From positions 35,282-99,281 of the forward strand of contig JACKOB010000009.1 of NCBI GenBank assembly GCA_024234575.1: 64,000 nt of DNA, given 5' to 3'. The notes beneath the pieces were generated by a model. It was given only the letters and a program-made list of their open reading frames with translations, did no database searches and was not told where the DNA came from. Positions 28,019 to 36,959 of the stretch are shown one piece after another. This DNA is from Hahellaceae bacterium (lineage in GTDB: Bacteria > Pseudomonadota > Gammaproteobacteria > Pseudomonadales > Oleiphilaceae). How positions within the stretch are numbered: the stretch's first letter is position 1; every line of letters starts with the position of its first letter. The position numbers were made by a program, and so were the translations under genes.

Positions 28019-29389
28019 CTAGTAGTCGCTTTCATAACCTCGTTCGTCCGTATCCTCAAACTTTGTATAAGCCCCATGAAATGCGAGCTTTACTGTACCA
28101 GTGGGGCCATTGCGTTGCTTTCCGATAATGATTTCCGCTAACCCTTTATCTGGCGAATCTTCGTTGTAGTACTCATCACGGTAGATAAACATGATGACAT
28201 CCGCATCCTGCTCTATAGCTCCAGAATCCCGTAAATCCGAATTAATGGGCCGTCGGCTATCTTTGTCTCGTTTTTCTAACGCCCGATTCAATTGTGACAG
28301 GGCCACAACCGGGCATTCCAGTTCTTTTGCCAGCGCTTTAAGCGATCGGGATATCTCAGAGATTTCTGACGTTCTGCCTTCTGTATTTCCAGGCACCTGC
28401 ATGAGTTGCAGATAATCGATCAAAATTAAGCCTAGTTCACCATTATTTTCTCTGGCAACACGTCGTGCCTTTGACCTCAACTCAGTTGGGCTAAGCGCCG
28501 GTGTATCATCAATATATAGTGGTTTGTCGCGCAATAAGCTGACTGCAGCGGTCAATTTTGGCCAATCATCCTCACCAATCTGGCCGGTACGCACTTTAGA
28601 CTGATGGATGCGTCCCAGGGACGACAACATTCTCATGACGATTGCTTCTGCTGGCATTTCCATACTAAAAACTAATACCGGTTTTTGCGTTTTAATCAGG
28701 GCATTTTCAGCCAGGTTCATAGAAAACGCGGTTTTACCCATAGAGGGCCTAGCTGCAACGATGATTAAGTCTGATTTTTGCAAACCAGATGTTTTGTCAT
28801 CTAATCCCGAAAACCCTGTTGTAAGCCCAGTCATTGCGTCGCCAACATCCATCAGGTAATCAATATGGTCAATTGTTTTCTTTAAGACGGCATTAATGTG
28901 TTGTGTTGCATTGTCATTAGACTTTCCTTCAGCAATACGGAAAATTCGCTGCTCCGCTCGGTCGAGAATATCAGCACTACTTTCACTTTTCGCGTTAAAG
29001 ATCTCCTCGGCGATATCTGATAAACATCCCAACAGGCGTCTGAGTGTTGACTGTTCTCGAATGATCTCTGCATAGGCGCCTATATTGGAAACGCCAGGCG
29101 TTCGGTTGGCGAGTTCACCCAGGTAACTAAAGCCACCCTGGGCCAAAAATTCTTTATCCGTCTTAAGACGTTCCGCCACAGTGACAACGTCAAAAGGCTG
29201 ATTTAAACGCGCAAGTTCAGCAATGGCCGCGAAAATAATTTTGTGGTTGGCTTGATAGAAGTCCTCGGCGGAAATTTTGTCAGAAATATTATCCCAGCGC
29301 GTGTTATCCAATAGTAATCCGCCAATCAACGATTGCTCGGCTTCGACTGAATGGGGTGGTCTTCTTACGCTTTCTGTATGGGATAACAT
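28019..29389 (-). CDS. dnaB: Replicative DNA helicase DnaB
   Basis: Hexameric 5'-3' helicase at the replication fork. N-terminal domain SVEAEQSLIGGLLLDN, RecA-like Walker A AARPSMGKTAF (about residue 216), LGLILIDYLQLM, LSQLNRALE and the C-terminal DADVIMFIYRDEYY are all intact. 456 aa from ATG 29389, the usual bacterial length. A longer frame starts at 29449, but that lies upstream of the TATACT element of the CGACA-box promoter, so I choose 29389. There is no rpsR/rplI or alr neighbour as at the usual dnaB locus, so this may be an extra or relocated copy placed under the regulon. Confidence 0.93.
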   Translation of the reverse strand: MLSHTESVRRPPHSVEAEQSLIGGLLLDNTRWDNISDKISAEDFYQANHKIIFAAIAELARLNQPFDVVTVAERLKTDKEFLAQGGFSYLGELANRTPGVSNIGAYAEIIREQSTLRRLLGCLSDIAEEIFNAKSESSADILDRAEQRIFRIAEGKSNDNATQHINAVLKKTIDHIDYLMDVGDAMTGLTTGFSGLDDKTSGLQKSDLIIVAARPSMGKTAFSMNLAENALIKTQKPVLVFSMEMPAEAIVMRMLSSLGRIHQSKVRTGQIGEDDWPKLTAAVSLLRDKPLYIDDTPALSPTELRSKARRVARENNGELGLILIDYLQLMQVPGNTEGRTSEISEISRSLKALAKELECPVVALSQLNRALEKRDKDSRRPINSDLRDSGAIEQDADVIMFIYRDEYYNEDSPDKGLAEIIIGKQRNGPTGTVKLAFHGAYTKFEDTDERGYESDY

Positions 29390-29433
29390 AATCACTCTCT
29401 TCAAGTTTGTAGCCAATAACTGCATAAGGCCCA

Positions 29434-29465
29434 AGTATATATCTCGCAAACGACAGCCTCTGTCG
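29434..29465 (-). promoter_or_regulatory. CGACA-box promoter of dnaB
   Basis: Minus strand CGACA-GAGGC-TGTCG (29465-29451), 11 nt, TATACT (29439-29434). Transcription should begin about 29427, 38 nt before the DnaB ATG. Confidence 0.75.
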
Positions 29466-29658
29466 GATCCCCCTATAGAAAACCTAAATACGCTTGTTAA
29501 CTATCGAATACCAAAGCGCTCACCTTTTCTATTCTTAATGTGTAACAAAAACTTTCGATACAAAGATTAATAAATAATTGTGCAATTCCACGTCCCGTCT
29601 ACCATTAAATTATTAGCCACCACTGGCAACAGCCCAAAGCAATTTACAGGTAGCATCT

Positions 29659-30321
29659 GTGTCCGAAATGTCATTCGCAGAATTGAAATCAAAACAAAGA
29701 CGTATACGTGACTCGTTTGATGAAAACTTAGGCTTACGAGTTCATCGCGCCTTGAGTTGGCTGCATCGTGCAGAACAATGTATTGATGATGACGGAAAGT
29801 TTCTCTTTCTTTGGATCGGATTCAATGCAGCTTATGCGAACGATTTGGGCCAGCAACGACGCTGTGAAGGCAGTGCACAGCAGCAGTTCATTGACAAACT
29901 AGTGAGTCTTGATCGCGATCGACGGCTATACAATATCCTTTGGAAAATGTTTCCCAACAATGTGCGTGTCTTTCTTAATAATCAGTATGTCTTTCAGCCT
30001 TATTGGGATGCCGTTAACAGCATTGAAAAAACAATCGACTGGCAAGAGAATTTTCGTGCCGCCAAACATGCAGCCCATGTCGCCCTAAGCAAACAAGACA
30101 CCAGTAGCGTTCTCGATATTCTTATGAAACGACTCTATACGCTTCGCAACCAAATCATTCATGGTGGTGCAACATATGACAGCTCTGTTAATCGAAAACA
30201 AATGCGTGATGCCACTGAAGTTATGAGCTGGCTTGTACCAATTATCATCGACATCATGATGAACAACCCCAACGCACTCTGGGGTGATGCATGCTACAAG
30301 GTACAGTCAAATAAAAGCTAA
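29659..30321 (+). CDS. ApeA-like HEPN-domain protein
   Basis: 220 aa, helical. The C-terminal LRNQIIHGGATYDSSVNR near residue 162-179 contains the HEPN RNase motif R-x4-H (RNQIIH), and the surrounding GGAT and VNR match the ApeA-type HEPN group. The early WIGFNAAYA block is also shared by that group. HEPN proteins of this kind are commonly RNases in phage defence or toxin-antitoxin modules. The GTG at 29659 is used; an ATG three codons later is equally possible. The next gene overlaps its end by 38 bp, indicating translational coupling to a HAD phosphatase. Confidence 0.75.
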   Translation: MSEMSFAELKSKQRRIRDSFDENLGLRVHRALSWLHRAEQCIDDDGKFLFLWIGFNAAYANDLGQQRRCEGSAQQQFIDKLVSLDRDRRLYNILWKMFPNNVRVFLNNQYVFQPYWDAVNSIEKTIDWQENFRAAKHAAHVALSKQDTSSVLDILMKRLYTLRNQIIHGGATYDSSVNRKQMRDATEVMSWLVPIIIDIMMNNPNALWGDACYKVQSNKS

Positions 30322-30814
30322 TCAGGAGATTCTTCCTAAGCCATTACTAATTCTGGACTTGGATGAAACTATTATTCACACGACTAATGAGAGAATCGAT
30401 ACTGCCTGGGATTTTGAAACTACAAATTTCTATGTCTACATACGGCCAGGACTGGCAAAATTTATTGAGGCAATCCAAGCGCATTACAAATTGGCCGTTT
30501 GGACTGCGGCAACAAAGGAGTACACCTCTACCATCCTCTCAGGACTGCCTTTTTCCGAAAATGATTGCGAGTTTGTATGGACAAGACAGGATTGTGATTT
30601 CAGAGCTTCAGAGTGTGGCGCTACCCTTCCGATTAAAAATTTAGCGAAGATAAGAGCGAGCTACCCGGATGCCACTACTGTCATGATCGACGACAAGCCT
30701 GAATTTGTGGTGTTTGATATTGAGAAAGTTATTCCCGTTAAGCCGTTTTATGGCAATCAGAATGATCAGGAGCTAGAAATAGTGCTTGCGGCGCTGCTAT
30801 CCTTGATTGATTAG
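30284..30814 (+). CDS. HAD phosphatase, FCP1/NLI-interacting-factor type
   Basis: Starts PLLILDLDETIIHTT, the DxDET catalytic loop of CTD-phosphatase-like HAD enzymes, followed by YIRPGLAKFI, the Thr/Ser motif VWTAATKEY and the late Asp pair VMIDDKPEF. All HAD motifs are present, so it should be an active phosphotransferase on proteins or nucleotides. 176 aa, the minimal domain size. It overlaps the HEPN gene by 38 bp. Pairing with a predicted RNase suggests it controls or is controlled by that protein, for example as an antitoxin-like modifier; this is inference. Confidence 0.82.
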   Translation: MMHATRYSQIKANQEILPKPLLILDLDETIIHTTNERIDTAWDFETTNFYVYIRPGLAKFIEAIQAHYKLAVWTAATKEYTSTILSGLPFSENDCEFVWTRQDCDFRASECGATLPIKNLAKIRASYPDATTVMIDDKPEFVVFDIEKVIPVKPFYGNQNDQELEIVLAALLSLID

Positions 30815-30877
30815 CTATTACCCGAATCTATGCTGCATCGTAGGCGATACGACTATTGCATTTAGTCACCTTCCACC

Positions 30878-32026
30878 TCAGTCCCCGATATCTCCAGCCC
30901 AAACCAATGTACGAAATACCTCTTCGACCTCTCTGGCTGCTTTTTCGCATCGCTCCAAAGAGGGTGTTTTCGCCGCCATATCATCCCCAAGCAACTCCGC
31001 TGCTCGCTTGCTCATATTTGAAAAAACCTTGACTTTGACTGCCTCTGGGCTGATCAAAAGCGCATCAATTAATACATCACTAGAAATTTCCCGTAAAAAA
31101 ATTTGTATCTCGCGGTCTTCCAGCTCATCAAAACGTTCCAGGGTGATAAGCAGCTTTTTGGACAACTTGTGTTTGCTAAATAGAATTTCCAGCGTTTCTA
31201 TGGGGATCTGCAAATAAGGTATCAAGGGAAACAGATCAATGGCGCTAATCTCGGTTTTACCCTCAGCACTGCGTAGATCAAACATAGCCAGCACAGCGTT
31301 TTCGGCATCTACAATATCATCAAGAGTCGGCTTCTTAACAATCGACACTTGTAACCAGTCTTGCCAGCGGGCTTTAGCTTCCGGAAAACTAAAGGCGCCG
31401 ATGATTGAGTCTATGAGTTCAATTTGTACTCGCTCCGGCAATCCCTTAAGACAGGGTAAGCGGCATACGCTTTGCTCTGCGGTTTTTAGGCCTTTTGATA
31501 GGGCTAAAACCTGTCTGATAATAGATTCTTCATCAATGCTACGAACATTATCATCTGTCGTAGCGGGCTCATTTGCCGAAATGCCCCAATTACCGGTAGG
31601 TTCTGAAAGATCAGGTGTTGCTGGTGGCTTTATTCGCTCAAGAATTGTTTGGTCCTCAAAATAATGGCAGATCAGGGTATAAATGCGTTTTTTATCATCG
31701 CTCCCCTCGGGTATTTTGATGCTCGAGAAAATACAGTCCTTAATATCCCACCATTTTATGAATTCGTTCCAGGCTTTGAGTTGAGCGTAGATAATCCCGC
31801 CACAAAGAATCCATCGGACAAACGCTTTTTGCCGGACGGATTTTTCTGCTTTTAACCGCTCTATAAAATCCCATAGTTTTAACTGCTCTTTAACCGTTGT
31901 GGCACGCAGCATGGATTCACATTCTTCAAAAGTGGCAAAGATGAAGTCCCGGCCCAGAATAGAAATTTCGGAATCAGTCAAAGTATCACTTGTTTTCGCC
32001 AGTAAAATATACGCCCATTGACTCAT
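30878..32026 (-). CDS. Protein with C-terminal FliG-C-like domain outside a flagellar locus
   Basis: The last 115 residues (from IPIETLEILFSKHKLSKK) include ELEDREIQIFLREISSD, VFSNMSKRAAELLGDDM and the helical tail: the ARM-like middle/C-terminal pattern of flagellar switch protein FliG, which in motors touches the MotA stator. The N-terminal 260 residues are helical and unrecognised, not FliG-N. No flagellar, MotA/MotB or Zorya gene is seen in the window. I choose ATG 32026 (AAGGAT upstream), giving 382 aa, over a start at 32107. It has its own CGACA-box promoter and lies beyond the sirtuin on the same strand. Confidence 0.7.
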   Translation of the reverse strand: MSQWAYILLAKTSDTLTDSEISILGRDFIFATFEECESMLRATTVKEQLKLWDFIERLKAEKSVRQKAFVRWILCGGIIYAQLKAWNEFIKWWDIKDCIFSSIKIPEGSDDKKRIYTLICHYFEDQTILERIKPPATPDLSEPTGNWGISANEPATTDDNVRSIDEESIIRQVLALSKGLKTAEQSVCRLPCLKGLPERVQIELIDSIIGAFSFPEAKARWQDWLQVSIVKKPTLDDIVDAENAVLAMFDLRSAEGKTEISAIDLFPLIPYLQIPIETLEILFSKHKLSKKLLITLERFDELEDREIQIFLREISSDVLIDALLISPEAVKVKVFSNMSKRAAELLGDDMAAKTPSLERCEKAAREVEEVFRTLVWAGDIGD

Positions 32027-32176
32027 TGGATGATCCTTTATTCTTCCTAAGATTAGTTTGATTTGAAGTTTGGAAAAGTTACTGGTACAGGCCAGCATCG
32101 TTGTCAATAAATACGTTACAGCAATAATGTAAAAAGATTGTGCTTCATTTAGTCTTCTCCTGATTAGATTGGAGAT

Positions 32177-32208
32177 ATCATACGATGAAATAGCGACATT
32201 GCTTGTCT
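32177..32208 (-). promoter_or_regulatory. CGACA-box promoter of the FliG-C gene
   Basis: Minus strand AGACA-AGCAA-TGTCG (32208-32194), 11 nt, TATGAT (32182-32177). Predicted transcript starts about 32170, 145 nt before ATG 32026. Confidence 0.72.
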
Positions 32209-32527
32209 TTAGTGTGTCTAAAGGGAAGCCTGTTTAAATCCCCCATAAACCCATACCATACTACCTAAAACCCGGACTAAGATTTGCCATCATCAACATA
32301 TTCAAAAGCAATGTCACGGGTATAGCACAGCAGTCGAATCTTCGCCTATCTCTCTCTATTTTCGATAGTTTCATCGCCGACTTCACAGATATTCCCATAC
32401 AAGGGTAGAAATCGAGAATGAATCAAATAGTAAGTTTAAAAAACGTAACTACTCGCTTCTTTTAACAATCTTAACTTCTATCGCGGCCATATCTATATCC
32501 TCTGGTTATCGCTAAACGCATAAACAA
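32209..32527. other. Intergenic region downstream of the sirtuin
   Basis: About 320 bp with no open frame that I can support and no strong terminator. It separates the sirtuin operon from the FliG-C promoter. Confidence 0.4.
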
Positions 32528-33373
32528 TCACCGCCTTAACACCCTTTCAATTTTGCACAAACCTTCGAGCCCACCAAAAGGCAGGCCAACTCCTAACCCG
32601 CGATGTTTCTCAACACCATGGTGAACGGGATTAATACGTATTAGCTTGGAGCCATAGTTGCCCATTTGCTGGCGAACCGATGCGATATAGATACCCGCTC
32701 CGATCTCTATGGAAACCAGATTTTTTGTACCGCGAATAAACTCCCCCATCAGTTCCTCCTGCTCGGAAGTTCTATCGCTTATCCATTTTTCGTCATTAAA
32801 CATACAAATATTAGGTCGAGCATAACGCCCACAGTTCGGGCAACGAGGAATTGGCGAGATTAATTTGACGGTCTCACTATCAATTACCAGGTCCAATTCC
32901 GTGGCTGTCCAGATATCCGTGCTACAAGGCAAGGTGCATTGAAGATGATGTATTGACCCGTGGCACTCAACGACTTTCATCTCTGGAAAGCCGGATTTTT
33001 GAAACTGACCATCGACATTACTGGTGTAGATCATATAATCACGTTTAGACGCTACCCAATATTTTAGTAATTCAAAACCCGCATGCGGTTGAGCCTCGCG
33101 ATACATATTTAACCGGTGGCCATAAAACCCCCATGCCTGACGCGGATTCAGCTCAAACCAGCCTGGATTAGCCATTGCGGCAAAAGAGATTTTTGATTTC
33201 CCTAATGCTGGATAGGCCTTCCAAAAACCATCACTGCCCCGAAAGTCTGGTAGGCCTGAGTCTACGCCCATCCCGGCACCCGCCCCAATGAAAATCTCAT
33301 CGGCGTCTTCAATCCACATGGCTGCTTTTTCAATATCACGTAAAATATTCTGCTCGAATTGATAGTAAGACAT
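32528..33373 (-). CDS. Sir2-family protein (sirtuin), apparently intact
   Basis: NAD-dependent deacylase or NAD hydrolase fold. Residues 30-47 carry GAGAGMGVDSGLPDFRG, then YTSNVDGQF (NAD ribose contact), ECHGS with the catalytic His, and a zinc-ribbon with QCTLPC and RCPNCG. Later ARPNICMFNDEKWIS and the helical end complete a 281-aa single domain. The substrate is unknown; the Asn-Asp pair (SNVD) and His argue for activity. It is the last gene of the unknown-AAA+-sirtuin operon, 33 bp after the ATPase. A decayed close paralogue lies at 45311-45976. In defence contexts sirtuins often deplete NAD+. Confidence 0.88.
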   Translation of the reverse strand: MSYYQFEQNILRDIEKAAMWIEDADEIFIGAGAGMGVDSGLPDFRGSDGFWKAYPALGKSKISFAAMANPGWFELNPRQAWGFYGHRLNMYREAQPHAGFELLKYWVASKRDYMIYTSNVDGQFQKSGFPEMKVVECHGSIHHLQCTLPCSTDIWTATELDLVIDSETVKLISPIPRCPNCGRYARPNICMFNDEKWISDRTSEQEELMGEFIRGTKNLVSIEIGAGIYIASVRQQMGNYGSKLIRINPVHHGVEKHRGLGVGLPFGGLEGLCKIERVLRR

Positions 33374-33406
33374 TTACTTCTAATCACCTTCTTATTGATG
33401 GCTCAG

Positions 33407-35575
33407 CTACTGAATAAACCCTATCGGCCTGGGGTTAATGGCCTGACTTGAATCCATTTCACGCTTTAAGTGCTGAAAGAGTGTGCTGGCATCAAACTTT
33501 TCGCCTGAGATTCTAGCTCTGCGTGTTAGCAGCTGAAAATGCCCCGGTACTATTCTGTCCAGTTGCTGCAAACGCTCACTGAATTCATTGGGTTCACCTG
33601 ACTCTTGCGTGCCATATTGTTCCAACCAGTCGTTGAAAAAACGCACGCGTTGATCCAGCGTCATATAGTTAAAGCGGATTTTATAGTCAAACCGTCGTGC
33701 CGCCGCCGGGTCTAATCGGTCCACAAGATTAGTCGACATAATCAGGATACCAGAGAATTTTTCCATCTCCTGCAGCAACTGATTAACGGCACTTGTCTCC
33801 CAACTTCTGACATGCGTTGTTCGGTCCGTTAAAAAAGTATCGGCCTCATCCAGCAACAAAATAGACTTCGTCTTTTTTGCTTCGGCAAAAGCTTTCTTAA
33901 TCAACTTTTCTGTGCCACCAACATAGCAATCAAGCAGTTCGGCCGCGTCCTTTTTCAATAATTTCTTTCCGGTTTCCCGTGCGATGTAATACGCAAACGA
34001 TGTTTTTCCTGTTCCTGGAGGCCCGAACAGTATCATTCTGCCCTCTCCAACGTTGCGAAGCCCTCGCACAATACTGTTTACATTTTCGTCGATATTGACG
34101 TAATCCGGGCAAAACGGGTAATCAGTCTCACCTCGTCGCTGCCTTGTTTTAGACAAGGTTGTTTTAAAAGATATGGCGCCAAATCCGTTAGATGCGTTGA
34201 ATTTTCCCATAACGGAATTGGCAATAAACAACTCCGCTTTGCGACCATTCAACCCAGCCTTTTCAGCATAATCACAGGCCTGTCGAATCGAGGCGATTGA
34301 GATACCATCAAAGCCGGTAAGCTCATCCATAAACGCCTTTCTCAGTTTTAGATTGGGGTGGTACTTTTTGATCAGCTTTGTTTTGGTCTTCTCGTCTGGA
34401 TGGGTAAGCTCCATCACATAGGAAAAGCGCCGCAAATAGGCAGGATCAATATATGAGCTATTGGATAGCCAAATCGTTGGCACATTTAAATTTTCCAACA
34501 AATTATTGAACCAGGCTTTGCTAAAGTTCTTCGAGCCGTCTTCGCGATTGTTAAAAACATCCTCCACCTCATCAAATACTAAAAACACTCGTTCTTTACG
34601 CACAGAGAGCAACATCTGTGCGAGATTGAACGTATCAATGCGGCTCGGCGCCGAGAGAAAGCGATCATTTTCTTTCACTGCCGTAACAGCAAACGCCTGC
34701 TGGGCATGCTTACCCGACAGCAGTTCCGCCAACTGAGTTTTCCCTGTCCCCGGCTCCCCGTAAATTAATATCGAGTGATTTCGACCAGCGTCCGACAGCA
34801 ACGCATCCAGATTACCTACATCATCTGCCACATGTGCATAGTCTTCTTCAGATAACCCACTTCCTAACACTGGGGACACCAACGATTTAAGGATACTTTC
34901 TTCGTCAAATACTTCATTGCATAAGGTATCACTCAGTACATCCAGCACCCTTAAATTATCAATGACACCAAAGTCAGACTCGATTTTTTCTCTTATTTGT
35001 AAAACACCTGTTGTTCTTAATTTTGATTGGCAGTTTAAAACATCTAACACATCACTGGTTGATGCACCCAAAAACGCTGCGATTAGGCTACATAGGTGTT
35101 TAAAGTTATAAAATTTCACTTTCCTGAGTGCATCCTTCATAACGCCTGAATTTTGCAATCTCATAATCAGCGTTAGTACTGCATTTTCGCTATCACTGAA
35201 ACCAAATATTGAACTAAAAATACGGATATTGTCCTCAATGGGAGAGCGGCACTGGCTTAATATCGGACTATCCTGAATTTGCTTAGCACAGGCCGCCGCC
35301 CCCGCCGCTAATTTCGCGCTCTGACTACGTGTAAATTTGTTGTCCATCTGCATGCCGCCTGTAGGCAAATCATCGGCAAATTTCTTGGAAATGAACTTTT
35401 GTTCGATAAGATCAGCACCAACCAACCCAAGTAGAAAATCTAACACATCGTCATCTTCCAACACTTTTGCCGTGTACTTTTCATCAGAGATCAGTATCAA
35501 CAACAGCACTAAAACGTGAATCTCATCTTTCAGCTCGGTTTTTTCAGCAACTAGTTTTTCAAGGTGTTTCATCAT
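33407..35575 (-). CDS. Tandem AAA+ ATPase
   Basis: 722 aa with two AAA+ modules. Module 1: Walker A GEPGTGKTQ (about residue 272), Walker B VFLVFDEVED. Module 2: Walker A GPPGTGKTSF (about 520), Walker B ILLLDEAD (about 572), sensor MSTN and arginine finger region AARRFDYKI; this module resembles classical AAA unfoldases/remodellers. The N-terminal 250 residues are helical and unrecognised and may select substrate. ATG 35575 follows GAGGAG. It lies 57 bp after the 141-aa gene and 33 bp before the sirtuin, forming one operon. Probably the motor of a multi-protein assembly; the client is unknown. Confidence 0.85.
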   Translation of the reverse strand: MMKHLEKLVAEKTELKDEIHVLVLLLILISDEKYTAKVLEDDDVLDFLLGLVGADLIEQKFISKKFADDLPTGGMQMDNKFTRSQSAKLAAGAAACAKQIQDSPILSQCRSPIEDNIRIFSSIFGFSDSENAVLTLIMRLQNSGVMKDALRKVKFYNFKHLCSLIAAFLGASTSDVLDVLNCQSKLRTTGVLQIREKIESDFGVIDNLRVLDVLSDTLCNEVFDEESILKSLVSPVLGSGLSEEDYAHVADDVGNLDALLSDAGRNHSILIYGEPGTGKTQLAELLSGKHAQQAFAVTAVKENDRFLSAPSRIDTFNLAQMLLSVRKERVFLVFDEVEDVFNNREDGSKNFSKAWFNNLLENLNVPTIWLSNSSYIDPAYLRRFSYVMELTHPDEKTKTKLIKKYHPNLKLRKAFMDELTGFDGISIASIRQACDYAEKAGLNGRKAELFIANSVMGKFNASNGFGAISFKTTLSKTRQRRGETDYPFCPDYVNIDENVNSIVRGLRNVGEGRMILFGPPGTGKTSFAYYIARETGKKLLKKDAAELLDCYVGGTEKLIKKAFAEAKKTKSILLLDEADTFLTDRTTHVRSWETSAVNQLLQEMEKFSGILIMSTNLVDRLDPAAARRFDYKIRFNYMTLDQRVRFFNDWLEQYGTQESGEPNEFSERLQQLDRIVPGHFQLLTRRARISGEKFDASTLFQHLKREMDSSQAINPRPIGFIQ

Positions 35576-35632
35576 GCTTTTAATAACTCCTCAGTTCCCA
35601 TTAATTACTCGAAGCGGCTCGCATGAAACAGA

Positions 35633-36058
35633 CTAAAAATTATCGGCCCACCGCTCCCAAAACCCCGGTTCATCGTGATGTGCGTTCTTCATTGCCCGCT
35701 CAAGTGGAAAGATCCAAAACTTAACGCCATCGAAACGAACCTCCCCATTTTCATCTTCGAGAAAGTTCTGTAACTTTTGATAATCCGGGTTGTTTAGCTC
35801 GTAAGGCACATCGATATAGAGTTGCCCCATGTACCCTAAGATCATGTTTACACTGGCAATGTCACCGCACTCTTCATAGGGGACGTTATTGCAATCAAAC
35901 CACTCTATAATTGTCTTTCTTGCGGGGTGATTTTCATAATCGACAACGTGAAATATTGCGTCCTCATTGATTTCTTGTGCGTCCTCGAAGGTCAAATACA
36001 GTACGTCTCGTTTTTTATCTCGCGCTATTTTGTCAATATGATTGATTAGTTGTGGCAT
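35633..36058 (-). CDS. Unknown 141-aa acidic protein, first gene of the AAA+-sirtuin operon
   Basis: MPQLINHIDKIARDKKRDVLYLTF... contains many acidic residues and two aromatic-rich ends (FWERWADNF). No motif or family is recognised. The ATG at 36058 lies 29 nt after the predicted transcription start of the CGACA-box promoter at 36094-36125, and the AAA+ ATPase begins 57 bp downstream, so it heads the operon. Its size and acidity would suit an adaptor or inhibitor of the ATPase or sirtuin, but this is a guess from position. Confidence 0.6.
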   Translation of the reverse strand: MPQLINHIDKIARDKKRDVLYLTFEDAQEINEDAIFHVVDYENHPARKTIIEWFDCNNVPYEECGDIASVNMILGYMGQLYIDVPYELNNPDYQKLQNFLEDENGEVRFDGVKFWIFPLERAMKNAHHDEPGFWERWADNF

Positions 36059-36093
36059 AGCATAAACCTCATAGAAATATTTTGATGGTATGA

Positions 36094-36125
36094 ATAATAA
36101 ACCTTGGTTTCGACGATCCTTGTCG
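36094..36125 (-). promoter_or_regulatory. CGACA-box promoter of the unknown-AAA+-sirtuin operon
   Basis: Minus strand CGACA-AGGAT-CGTCG (36125-36111; one mismatch in the proximal half), 11 nt, TATTAT (36099-36094). It sits in the 76-bp gap after the PP2C gene, so the operon has its own start in addition to any readthrough. Confidence 0.7.
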
Positions 36126-36134
36126 GAAGAAGCT

Positions 36135-36929
36135 TCAGGCCAGTCGTTGTAGCGCGATAACGCTGATATTATCTGACTTGGGAAACGTCAACACCGCCGT
36201 TCTAAGGGCACGAACAGGCGCCTCAACGCCTATTGCCGCACCACGAATCAGTTGCTCAATCCCTGGATTACTGAGGTTCTCAAATAAACCGTCGCTACAC
36301 AGAATCAAAATGTCACCGACCGGCAGCACTGGCAGGCAGGTAGTCGGCTTAGGCGCGTCACTATAGGGCGAAACCACAAAGATGTTCTCGACACTGGTAA
36401 CCAGCGTGCCATGAAACTCTTGCGTACGAATTTTAGCTTCTGCGTCACCACGAATCGTCGCCAGCAACGTATGATCTTGCGTGATCTGGGTAAGGCTCTG
36501 CGTTTTTTGGGAAAAAACATACCCTCTTGAATCCCCAGCATGCCATAGGCGAATAAAATCATGATAAATTTCAGCGGTTACCAGGGTTGCACCACCATTC
36601 ATTATCTCTTTATTTTTCCGCGTCGCTAATGACAATGCATCGCGCAGCTCAAGTGCCATTTCTGAAGGCGGATAACGCAAGCCTTTGCGATCCATTTTTT
36701 CTAGCTGCTCACATACATTTCTGCTGGCAGAGGCGGCTGCCGGCAATCCACTCACGCCATCTGACACAGCAACTCTTACAAACTTTGCTCCAGTGTAACT
36801 TTCTGTGTTGACTTCCCCCTGCAAGAAAGCATCTTTAGTCTGCACTACCTGATCTGCAATCAAAATACAGTCCTGGTTTTCCTCATAATATGAGCCCGCA
36901 CTGGTGAACGCCGCATAACTGAATCTCAT
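36135..36929 (-). CDS. PP2C-type serine/threonine phosphatase
   Basis: PPM/PP2C motifs in order: ENQDCIL, VAVSDGVSG (metal Asp), GGATLVTAEI, WHAGDSRGYV, LCSDGLFENLSN and KSDNISVIAL. All aspartates for the Mn/Mg centre are present, so it should be active. 264 aa from ATG 36929, which has AGAGGT upstream; an in-frame codon at 36959 would lengthen it by ten. The gene lies 30 bp after the glycosylase in the same transcript. No partner serine/threonine kinase is encoded in the window, so its phospho-substrate may be a neighbour in the cluster or a host protein. Confidence 0.92.
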   Translation of the reverse strand: MRFSYAAFTSAGSYYEENQDCILIADQVVQTKDAFLQGEVNTESYTGAKFVRVAVSDGVSGLPAAASASRNVCEQLEKMDRKGLRYPPSEMALELRDALSLATRKNKEIMNGGATLVTAEIYHDFIRLWHAGDSRGYVFSQKTQSLTQITQDHTLLATIRGDAEAKIRTQEFHGTLVTSVENIFVVSPYSDAPKPTTCLPVLPVGDILILCSDGLFENLSNPGIEQLIRGAAIGVEAPVRALRTAVLTFPKSDNISVIALQRLA

Positions 36930-36959
36930 AAATACCTCTGTATAAATAGCGTAGGTCAA

